From M3007 sp964484205 (GTDB lineage Bacteria; Bacteroidota; Bacteroidia; Chitinophagales; Saprospiraceae), in NCBI GenBank assembly GCA_964484205.1, contig CAZAEZ010000016.1, positions 52,147-116,146 on the forward strand: a stretch of DNA of 64,000 nucleotides, read 5' to 3'. The notes beneath the pieces are model-generated. The model had not been told where the DNA came from. It saw only the letters and a list, made by a program, of their open reading frames with translations, and searched no databases. Positions 42,690 through 49,808 of this stretch are shown here, in pieces; the first letter of the stretch is position 1, and the number at the start of each line of letters is the position of its first letter. The position numbers and the translations under genes are program-made.

Positions 42690-42857
42690 TTGTCCTTTTT
42701 TTCTCTAAAATCTACCGCATCTTTGTATTGTCAAAAGAAACAAAGCAGCAATAAGATGTGCCTTGTGCTTTGACCAACAAACAGCAACTTTTCATGAGAT
42801 TATTATAAGAAGGCGGGGGCTGTGGCGCGAAAGAGCGCCGCGGCCCTCGCCTTTTTT
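42690..42857 (+). ncRNA. Candidate small RNA, unit 4 of 4
   Basis: GTCCTTT, 19-bp spacer, CATCTTTGTATTGTC (TTTG 42722-42725); leader of 63 nt; CTTTTCATGAGATTAT (42788-42803); hairpin with 17 pairs including three G-T pairs (42812-42851) and loop GAAAGA; six T residues ending at 42857. The frame starting at the shared ATG stops after four codons here, which argues against a peptide. It ends eight bases before the stop codon of the convergent recQ and may also terminate that region. Confidence 0.65.
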
Positions 42858-42864
42858 ATGAATA

Positions 42865-45018
42865 TTATCGACGCTGCTGCCATTCCTTGCGTTTTGCGTC
42901 TGCAATGGCAAAGCGTATGGCTTCATAGGAGAATCGCTGCTGGAAATGCTCATAAATTTCCTTTAACTGGTAAGGCTCTTCAAACAGCGAAAGCGCCCCC
43001 TGGACAAGATCCAGGGCTTCCGGCGATACCCATTCTGATATTTCCACGGATTCCCCGCGTTCGTACATGGTGGCCAGATGGCTTACAACGGTGACCGGGC
43101 TGATTTCCCGCATTCGGGCAATTTCCTGGATCGGGCGGCCTGCCTTAAATAAATCCCAGGTAAGCAAAAACGTACTTCCGGGAACATTTTGGCCATCCTG
43201 AACTTTAGTACGCACAAAATCCCGGATCACACCAATAAAAGCGTCGCCGTACAATTGTAGCTTGCGCTCGCCAACGCCGCTGATGTACAGTAAATCCGCG
43301 TCGGTCACGGGGCGTTTTTGCGCCATCTGCTCTAATGTGGCATCGCTGAAAATAAGATAAGGCGGGATGCCCTGCTTTTGGCCGATTGAGCGGCGCAGGG
43401 CAATCAGCCGGTCAAAAAGTTCGTCGCGAAGAACCTGCGTACGGTTTGGTTTCCTTTGAGCGGCTTCTTTCGCCACAGCCTTTTCTTCTGGCCGGGGTGG
43501 CAGGGCCAGTTGCACCTTTTTGCCATCAAACAGGATAGATTTGCCGGCTTCCGTTACCCGTAAACAATTATTATCGTCGTAGGCGATTTCCAACAGGCCG
43601 TTGTGCAACATTTGTGAAAGCAAAAATTGCCATTCTTCAAAACTATACTCCTTTCCGGCGCCATAGGTCTTGATTTGGTTGAATCCAAGGTTGAAAATTT
43701 CGCGGCGCTGGCTTCCGCGCAAGACATCCACCAACATGTTGATCCCAACCTTTTCCTCCATTCGGATCAATGCCGACAAGGCTTTTTGCGAAGCCTCGGT
43801 GCCATCAAAATGACGGGGCGGATTGCGGCATACATCGCAATTCCCACAACTTTTATCATAGGATTCACCAAAATAATGCAGCACTGTTTTGCGCCGGCAG
43901 ACAGGCGCCTCCGCAAACTGATACATCCGGTTCAGCTTGGCAATTTTCAGATCCTTTTGGGCCTGTACCGCTTCGCTTTCTTCAAACATCTGGCGATAGG
44001 TGTTTACATCCTGGTAGCTAAAAAACAAAAGGGCTTCAGCCGGAAGACCATCCCTGCCACAACGGCCGATTTCCTGATAATAACCTTCAAGGTTGCGCGG
44101 CAGATTGTAGTGAATAACAAAACGCACGTTGCTTTTGTCAATGCCCATACCAAAGGCTATCGTCGCACATATAATCGGTATACGGTCGTTGATAAAATCT
44201 TCCTGCACCCGGTTGCGCTCCCCTGGCGCCATATTGGCATGGTAATACGCCGTGTTAAACCCGCGGGCATTGAGCTTTGCCGACAGATCTTCACAGGTGC
44301 GACGGGCCAGGCAGTAGATAATTCCAGACTGTCCCGGGTGATTTTTTATGTGGTTGAGGATTTGTTCGAACCGTTTTTGTCCCCGGCTAACGCTCAGGGA
44401 AATATTCGGCCGGTCGAAGGACGCTATAAATTCCGCAGGAGTATTCAGCTGCAATTGTTCGGCAATATCCTTGCGCGTCAGCTTGTCGGCAGTTGCAGTT
44501 AGTGCCATGACCGGCACCCCCGGGTATTGCGCTTTTAAAAATTTAAGCTGGGTGTACTCCGGCCTGAAATCGTGCCCCCAGGCAGAAATGCAATGCGCCT
44601 CATCTATAGCGAAAAGACTGATTTTCAGCCGCTTCAACAAAGGTTGAAAACTTTGGGAAACGAGTTTTTCCGGACTGACATACAGCAATTTGATCCGACC
44701 GGCAAGCAATTCGTCCTCCACATCGCGGGCCTGATTGGCCGTCAGCATGCTGTTGATGAATGCCGCCGGAGCGCCGTTGGCACGCAAACCTTCCACCTGG
44801 TCTTTCATCAGCGCGATGAGGGGGCTCACAACCACTGCCGTTCCTTCCATAGTCAGCGCAGGAACCTGAAAACAAATACTCTTCCCGCCACCGGTAGGCA
44901 TCAGCACAAGCACATCGCGGCCATCATACACTGCCTGTATAATTTCAGACTGCAGCGGACGGAAGGCATCGTAGCCAAATACTTTTTTGAGTGTCAGATG
45001 GGCGCGTTCAAGGGTCAT
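42865..45018 (-). CDS. recQ: ATP-dependent DNA helicase RecQ
   Basis: 717 aa from the ATG at 45018 (MTLERAHLTLKKVFGYDAFRPLQ); an in-frame start 12 codons earlier is less likely. Superfamily 2 3'-5' helicase: Walker A PTGGGKS at 41-47, DEAH box at 139-142, AWGHDFRPEY aromatic-rich loop, motif VI QEIGRCGRDG. The RQC region has the zinc-binding cysteines (VCRRKTVLHYFGE...CGNCDVC), then a winged helix, an HRDC domain (ALRRSIGQKQGIPPYLIFSDATLEQMAQKRP) and an extra C-terminal helix-turn-helix-type extension (IQEIARMREISPVTVVSHL). RecQ unwinds recombination and fork intermediates. Convergent with the RNA array. Confidence 0.95.
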   Translation of the reverse strand: MTLERAHLTLKKVFGYDAFRPLQSEIIQAVYDGRDVLVLMPTGGGKSICFQVPALTMEGTAVVVSPLIALMKDQVEGLRANGAPAAFINSMLTANQARDVEDELLAGRIKLLYVSPEKLVSQSFQPLLKRLKISLFAIDEAHCISAWGHDFRPEYTQLKFLKAQYPGVPVMALTATADKLTRKDIAEQLQLNTPAEFIASFDRPNISLSVSRGQKRFEQILNHIKNHPGQSGIIYCLARRTCEDLSAKLNARGFNTAYYHANMAPGERNRVQEDFINDRIPIICATIAFGMGIDKSNVRFVIHYNLPRNLEGYYQEIGRCGRDGLPAEALLFFSYQDVNTYRQMFEESEAVQAQKDLKIAKLNRMYQFAEAPVCRRKTVLHYFGESYDKSCGNCDVCRNPPRHFDGTEASQKALSALIRMEEKVGINMLVDVLRGSQRREIFNLGFNQIKTYGAGKEYSFEEWQFLLSQMLHNGLLEIAYDDNNCLRVTEAGKSILFDGKKVQLALPPRPEEKAVAKEAAQRKPNRTQVLRDELFDRLIALRRSIGQKQGIPPYLIFSDATLEQMAQKRPVTDADLLYISGVGERKLQLYGDAFIGVIRDFVRTKVQDGQNVPGSTFLLTWDLFKAGRPIQEIARMREISPVTVVSHLATMYERGESVEISEWVSPEALDLVQGALSLFEEPYQLKEIYEHFQQRFSYEAIRFAIADAKRKEWQQRR

Positions 45019-45173
45019 TGGTGAGCCAAGGTGATTGCAATGCTTGATCGGCAAATTTAAAACAAAAAAATTGTTTTATAATAAAAACAAATTGTTTTAC
45101 ATTAGCTGCGGCCTTGTGCTACAGGAAACGGCAGGCATGTTTACCTGTTCACCTTTAAAACATACCTACGGCC

Positions 45174-45842
45174 ATGTATTGGGATTTTATTAAAAAACGC
45201 TGGTTTACCATTGCCCTGCTTTTGATCCTTTTGATCGCGGCAGTGCGCAAAAATTTACATGTTGACGGGGATGATACCGCAGCCCCCGTTTCAAAAGAAC
45301 GCCCGGAAATTTATACCGAAGAACCGGCTTCCGCCAAAAGCGCATCCATGTTGAACCTGGGCAGCGGAGAATCAAACTCCAAAGTGCAACTGCCCGAAAT
45401 TGACGAAGCCACCGCAGTCGCATTCCTGCAACGTTTTGGCAAAGCGATGGTGGCCGAACAGCAGAAGTTTGGAGTCCCGGCTTCTGTTTTACTGGCTTGT
45501 GCCTACGTAAACAGTTTTTCCGGACGGCGGGGCTGCGCCCGGGAAGCCAATAATTACCTGGCTATTCCGTGCACAAAAGACTGGGATGGCCCGCGGGCCA
45601 ACTTCAACGGGACGTGTTTCCGCCAGTATGAAACTGCCTGGGAGAGCATCCGCGGCTTCAGCTTATTCCTCCAGCAAAAGCCCTGGTTTGCTTCTTTGAA
45701 AAAATCAGCCGGGCAGGACTGGAAGGCCTGGACCAAAGGATTGGCAAAGCGCGATCTGTCGGATGTACAGCAATTTGAGTCGGAACTGGTGCGGGTTATC
45801 GAAGCCTACCGGCTGTATGAACTGGATCAACTTGTCCATTAA
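45174..45842 (+). CDS. Membrane-anchored glucosaminidase-like protein, catalytic Glu apparently lost
   Basis: 222 aa. An N-terminal uncleaved helix (WFTIALLLILLIAAV, residues 10-24) anchors a periplasmic domain. From about 80 it resembles the FlgJ/LytG-type mannosyl-glycoprotein endo-beta-N-acetylglucosaminidase fold (GVPASVLLACAYVNSFSG, EANNYLAIPC, FRQYETAWESIRGFSLFLQQKPWF). In active members the first block reads like AQAILESGWG with catalytic Glu; here the position is Asn113 (codon AAC), so hydrolysis is doubtful and a peptidoglycan-binding role is possible. Divergent from recQ across a 155-bp gap. Confidence 0.75.
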   Translation: MYWDFIKKRWFTIALLLILLIAAVRKNLHVDGDDTAAPVSKERPEIYTEEPASAKSASMLNLGSGESNSKVQLPEIDEATAVAFLQRFGKAMVAEQQKFGVPASVLLACAYVNSFSGRRGCAREANNYLAIPCTKDWDGPRANFNGTCFRQYETAWESIRGFSLFLQQKPWFASLKKSAGQDWKAWTKGLAKRDLSDVQQFESELVRVIEAYRLYELDQLVH

Positions 45843-45958
45843 ATTTTCCGGAAAAAGCACTTTCGTTAAGGCCGGACATTTTATTAAATGCGAATATTCA
45901 ACTTTTGCCGTTTGAATTTGTCAAACACCCGCTTTGTAGACACCACAAACACGCAAAC

Positions 45959-46831
45959 ATGAAATTTCGCCTGATCGGTCTGCTCTTCTTCGGAGCACTT
46001 TGTTTTATACTGCTTCCCGGCAATAAAAATGGCCGGGCGTCCGAATCCCAAAGCGGAAATACCGGCGCGCCGGGAGATGAATCAAATTCCAACGGCTCAC
46101 CCCGTACCTGTTCCTATTGCCATTTTGGGGCTGCCGGCCCGGTTACGTTTATTCATTTGATTGACAGTAATGGCGACACCGTTACGCAATATTTGCCCGG
46201 GCAGCAATACAAGGCGCGCGTCAGTATGACCAATAATAACTCCAACCTTACCGGATACGGGTTTCAAATGATAGCCTTGCGCGATTCGGACAACACTGAT
46301 CTCGACGGATTTTCCGACCCCGGGAACAACACCGTAAACAATTACAAAATTGCCACAATACCCAATGGCCGAACGTATGCCGAGCATGACAATGTTTCGT
46401 TGACGCCCCTTTTTGACGTAGTCTGGACTGCACCTCCGCAGGGCACCGGGCCGGTAACTTTTTATGCCGCCGGCAATGCCGTAAACCGAAACGGCTCCAC
46501 CAGCGGCGACGGCACCGACAGCCATGTTTTGCCAATTAATGAGGCTATTCCGGCCGGCACGAACGATCCCGGCGCCGCTGCATTTACGTTATCTGTTTGG
46601 CCAAATCCCGCCGTTCATACTGCGCAGCTGAACCTCCAATTGAAGCAAAGTGGTGCGTTTCGCCTGCGCGCTTTTACCCTGGATGGGCAATTATGCTGGG
46701 AGTCTGTACAAATCCTGGAAGCCGGTCAAAATTCCCTGCAACTCCCTGTTGACACCTGGCAAGCCGGGACGTATGTTCTGGAAGTGTCGAACGGAAACCA
46801 AAAAGGCATTTCCCGATTGGTGAAAATTTGA
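45959..46831 (+). CDS. Choice-of-anchor V-like secreted protein with CxxCH motif and T9SS tail
   Basis: 290 aa from the ATG at 45959 (signal region MKFRLIGLLFFGALCFILL). Near the mature N-terminus it has GAPGDESNS followed by TCSYCHFGAAG, a CxxCH at residues 51-55 of the kind that binds haem c. A Reeler/choice-of-anchor V-like beta domain follows (YLPGQQYKARVSMTNNNSNLTGYGFQMIAL), then a type A T9SS sorting domain of about 80 residues (LSVWPNPAVHTAQLNLQL ... RLVKI). The 18 in-frame codons upstream look non-coding. Haem attachment is inferred only from the motif. A 10-bp hairpin follows the stop. Confidence 0.8.
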   Translation: MKFRLIGLLFFGALCFILLPGNKNGRASESQSGNTGAPGDESNSNGSPRTCSYCHFGAAGPVTFIHLIDSNGDTVTQYLPGQQYKARVSMTNNNSNLTGYGFQMIALRDSDNTDLDGFSDPGNNTVNNYKIATIPNGRTYAEHDNVSLTPLFDVVWTAPPQGTGPVTFYAAGNAVNRNGSTSGDGTDSHVLPINEAIPAGTNDPGAAAFTLSVWPNPAVHTAQLNLQLKQSGAFRLRAFTLDGQLCWESVQILEAGQNSLQLPVDTWQAGTYVLEVSNGNQKGISRLVKI

Positions 46832-46853
46832 CCTGAAATGCAAATAAACACAC

Positions 46854-46895
46854 AGCCGTCCGGACGAAATTCCGGGCGGCTCTTCTAGTTTTATA
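46854..46895 (+). terminator. Probable terminator
   Basis: AGCCGTCCGG, 8-nt loop, CCGGGCGGCT (one G-T pair), then a T-rich tail CTTCTAGTTTTAT. It lies 23 bp after the stop of the CxxCH/T9SS gene. Confidence 0.6.
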
Positions 46896-46919
46896 CCCCG
46901 GGAATCCTTGCTACCTTCG
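46889..46919 (+). promoter_or_regulatory. Probable promoter of the ABC transporter operon
   Basis: TTT (about 46890), 19-bp spacer and TACCTTCG (46912-46919), a near match to TAnnTTTG, 33 bp before the ATG at 46952. The same TACnTTCG variant occurs before malic enzyme and protease paralog 3. Confidence 0.4.
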
Positions 46920-46951
46920 GGTTCCGATCCGTTTACGTAAAAAATCGCCGC

Positions 46952-47932
46952 ATGAAAAACTGGAAAACGCTCTCCCTGAATCTGCTTGTTTTTTTTCTTG
47001 TCTTCATTTCCTGTACCGATACCAAAAACACCCAGGCGCCCACCGTCGGGTTTGTCGATGCTTTTGAAGACAGCACTATTGCTCAGGCGAAAACCGGTTT
47101 TCTGGACGCCCTGAAAGCGGGTGGTTTTTCCGAAGACGCCAAAACCCTGAATCTGGTTTATCGCAACGCCCAGGGGAATATCCCCACTCTGACCCAAATC
47201 GTGCAGTACTTCATTTCCCAAAAAGTGACCCTGATGGCTACCTGCCCCACCTTGTCCACAATTACTGCACTGCAAAACACCAAGGAAATCCCCGTTTTCA
47301 TGATGGTAGCGCCAACCCCGGAAATCATGGGCATGCAGGACGCGGCAGGCAACCCGCCCGCCAACCTGTTCGGCGTTGCGGACAACCTGGCGTACATCGA
47401 CACCTCCTTCGCGATTATCACCAATTTGGTGAAACCAAAAGGCGATCAACTGCGCGTTGGCATGATCTACAACCAGGCCGAACCCCAATCCGTCGACGCC
47501 TTCGAACGCCTCCAAAGCCTGGCGGGCGCCTTCAACGTAACCCTAGTCGCCCTGCCGGTAAACGCCACTGCCGATGCCCAACTCGTAACCGGGGCCCTGC
47601 TCAACGAAAATATCGACGCCTTTTTTGCAAATCCGGACAACACGGTTTTTGGCGCTTTTGAAACAATCCTTAAATCCTGCAACGAAGCCCGGGTACCGGT
47701 TTTTACCAGCGAAGCCGGCCTGGTTGCACGCGGCGCCGTGGCTGCCTACGGCGCCGATATTTACCAATGGGGCTTCCAGGCCGGGAAACAGGCCACACAG
47801 TTTTTGAAAACCGGCTCCACCAATGGCCTGAAATGGGAAATGGTGGAATTGCGCAAACGCGTGTACAATCCGGAAGCCGCCGAGCGATTCGGGATCGAGG
47901 TGCCCGGGAACTTTCAAACACTGACGAAATGA
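46952..47932 (+). CDS. ABC transporter substrate-binding lipoprotein (ABC_sub_bind family)
   Basis: 326 aa. Lipoprotein signal with VFISC and Cys21 as lipidation site. The mature part matches the periplasmic-binding-protein-like family PF04392 (TVGFVDAFEDSTIAQAKTGFLDALKAGGF; ATCPTLSTITALQNTKEIPVFMM; LRVGMIYNQAEPQSVDAFERLQ), which in characterised relatives binds tryptophan, tyrosine or other small ligands. It is the first gene of a three-gene operon; its TGA overlaps the next ATG by ATGA, indicating coupled translation. Confidence 0.9.
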   Translation: MKNWKTLSLNLLVFFLVFISCTDTKNTQAPTVGFVDAFEDSTIAQAKTGFLDALKAGGFSEDAKTLNLVYRNAQGNIPTLTQIVQYFISQKVTLMATCPTLSTITALQNTKEIPVFMMVAPTPEIMGMQDAAGNPPANLFGVADNLAYIDTSFAIITNLVKPKGDQLRVGMIYNQAEPQSVDAFERLQSLAGAFNVTLVALPVNATADAQLVTGALLNENIDAFFANPDNTVFGAFETILKSCNEARVPVFTSEAGLVARGAVAAYGADIYQWGFQAGKQATQFLKTGSTNGLKWEMVELRKRVYNPEAAERFGIEVPGNFQTLTK

Positions 47933-48798
47933 CTTTTTACCTTACCGCAATTGTCCTCGGACTTTGCCTGGCGGCCATGGGACTCGGGATATACATCACG
48001 ATGAAGATATTCCGCATCCCGGACATCACGACCGACGGCAGCTATACGCTCGGCGCTGCCGTTACCGCGGTGCTGCTCCTTCAGGGCTGGTCGCTGCCGG
48101 CAATTATTGCGGCCACCATTTTAGCCGGTGCGCTGGCCGGAGTCCTGACGGGACTGGTGCATACCCGGTTGAAGATCGACGCACTGCTCGCCGGTATCCT
48201 GGTGATGACGGGTTTGTATTCCGTGAATCTCAGCATTTTGGGACGCTCGAATATTCCTTTGCTTGAGGTTGGAAGCATTTTTTCAGCACTGGCAATTTTT
48301 GAAAAACCAATTTTTAACGAGCTCTGGGTGGGCGCGCTTTTTCTCGCCATTCTCAGCGGCCTGCTGGCCTATGTGCTGCGCACCGATTTTGGCATTGCCA
48401 TGCGCGCTACCGGTAATAGTGAATCCATGACCCGGGCTTTGGGGATCAACAGCGACCGGATGAAAATCATTGGGCTGGCTATCGCCAATGCGCTCACTGC
48501 CCTGAGCGGATTCCTGGTGGCGCAATACCAGAATTTTGCCGACATCAATATGGGTATCGGCATCGTACTGGTAGGCCTTGGTTCGGTGCTCATCGGCGAT
48601 GCCCTGATCAATTGGCTCAAGGTGCAAAACATCGGGCTCCAACTCTTGCTCGTACTGGCAGGTTGCATTTCCTTCCAACTGGTTTTGGCCCTGGCGCTTT
48701 CGCTGGGTGTCAATCCGAATATGCTCAAACTGATAACCGCTGTATTTGTCCTGACGATCGTGGGTATTCCCCGACTCGTCCGGCGCCAGGCCGTATGA
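47929..48798 (+). CDS. ABC transporter permease (branched-chain-type)
   Basis: 289 aa inner-membrane permease with about eight helices, of the LivH/BPD_transp_2-like group that goes with ABC_sub_bind binding proteins (FRIPDITTDGSYTLGAAVTAVLL; AMRATGNSESMTRALGINSDRMKIIGLAIANALTALSGFLVAQYQNFADINMGIG contains the EAA-like loop). The ATG at 47929 overlaps the stop of the binding-protein gene and its own stop overlaps the ATPase start (ATGA both times). Ligand unknown. Confidence 0.9.
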   Translation: MTFYLTAIVLGLCLAAMGLGIYITMKIFRIPDITTDGSYTLGAAVTAVLLLQGWSLPAIIAATILAGALAGVLTGLVHTRLKIDALLAGILVMTGLYSVNLSILGRSNIPLLEVGSIFSALAIFEKPIFNELWVGALFLAILSGLLAYVLRTDFGIAMRATGNSESMTRALGINSDRMKIIGLAIANALTALSGFLVAQYQNFADINMGIGIVLVGLGSVLIGDALINWLKVQNIGLQLLLVLAGCISFQLVLALALSLGVNPNMLKLITAVFVLTIVGIPRLVRRQAV

Positions 48799-49544
48799 TT
48801 GAATTTGATCACATTGCAAAAACCTTCAACCGCGGCCAGGTCAACGAAGTAACGGCCCTGCGGGATATCCAACTGCACATTCAAAGCGGGGAATTTCTCG
48901 TACTGCTCGGCGCCAACGGTTCGGGCAAAACCACGCTGTTGAACGTACTTGCCGGCGCCATCCGGCCCAGCCGGGGCCGGCTGCTGATCAATGGCGAAGA
49001 CGTCACCCAACTCCCCGAATACAAGCGCAGCCGCTGGATCGCCCGGGTTTTTCAAAACCCGCTCGGGGGTACCGCCCCGGACCTGAGCATTCTCGACAAC
49101 TTTCGCCTGGCCGCCCTGCGCACCCGCCCGAAAACGCTCCGCATCGGCATTGATCAGGCTTTTAAAAAAAACGTCCGGGAAAAAATTGCCGGCCTTGGGT
49201 TAGGGCTCGAAGACAAACTCCAGCAACCCATGGGCACCCTTTCCGGAGGTCAACGGCAAGCCCTTACGCTGCTCATGAGCGTGATGGACCATACCGATAT
49301 TCTTCTGCTCGACGAGCCCACCGCAGCCCTCGACCCCAAATCGGCTGCCGTGGTCATGCAAACGGCCCAAAAACTCATCGAGGCATATCAATTGACCACC
49401 GTTTTTATCACCCACAACCTGTCGGAGAGTCTGCGCTTCGGCAACCGCCTGATCCAAATGCACCGGGGCGAAATTGTACGCGATCTGGATGCCGCCGCCA
49501 AATCAAAATTGCAGTTGCAGGATTTGTACGGGTGGTTTGATTAA
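48795..49544 (+). CDS. ABC transporter ATP-binding protein
   Basis: 249 aa from the ATG at 48795 (MIEFDHIAKTFNRGQVNEV), overlapping the permease stop; the upstream in-frame extension is inside the permease gene and not used. Walker A GANGSGKTT (about 37-45), ABC signature LSGGQRQALTLLMSVMD, Walker B ILLLDEPTAALD and switch His in VFITHN. It powers import by the two proteins encoded just before. A MITE-like element begins at its stop codon. Confidence 0.93.
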   Translation: MIEFDHIAKTFNRGQVNEVTALRDIQLHIQSGEFLVLLGANGSGKTTLLNVLAGAIRPSRGRLLINGEDVTQLPEYKRSRWIARVFQNPLGGTAPDLSILDNFRLAALRTRPKTLRIGIDQAFKKNVREKIAGLGLGLEDKLQQPMGTLSGGQRQALTLLMSVMDHTDILLLDEPTAALDPKSAAVVMQTAQKLIEAYQLTTVFITHNLSESLRFGNRLIQMHRGEIVRDLDAAAKSKLQLQDLYGWFD

Positions 49545-49702
49545 GGGGCCGGAGAAGAATAACTTCCCCATTTGATGCTGATCTTTTGCCGCTAAACTTC
49601 GTTGCTCATCACTTGCGTAGCTGGGCTATGCGCGTTCTTCGCGCCTTGTCCAGCGACAAAATCTCTAGCCTGAAATGAGTAACTTATTCTTCTCCGGCCC
49701 CT
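49544..49702. mobile_element. MITE-like element with 19-bp terminal inverted repeats
   Basis: Left end AGGGGCCGGAGAAGAATAA (49544-49562) and right end 49684-49702 are exact inverted repeats about 120 bp apart; TAA stands just outside or at both ends, possibly a 3-bp target duplication. The interior has its own imperfect dyads (TTTTGCCGCTAAAC / GCGACAAAATC; AGCTGGGCTATGCGCG) and no ORF. Transposition is inferred from structure only; it could instead be a folded dispersed repeat. Confidence 0.55.
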
Positions 49703-49733
49703 AAGCGATTATTAAGCCGGATGAATTTTCCGC

Positions 49734-49761
49734 TTGCAATTGGCTCCAATTTCTATTTTTG
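49734..49761 (+). promoter_or_regulatory. Probable promoter of the gene at 49809
   Basis: TTG (49734-49736), 17-bp spacer, TATTTTTG (49754-49761), which fits TAnnTTTG; about 40 nt of leader before the ATG. Confidence 0.5.
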
Positions 49762-49808
49762 TGAATTATAACGTACACCAAATTATCACCTAAATTTCCT
49801 TATATAAC

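Noticed and set aside
41515..42857. CRISPR array
   Set aside because: Only four units, spaced unevenly by about 340-525 bp, with promoters and terminators in each; no 20-40-bp repeat-spacer pattern and no cas genes.
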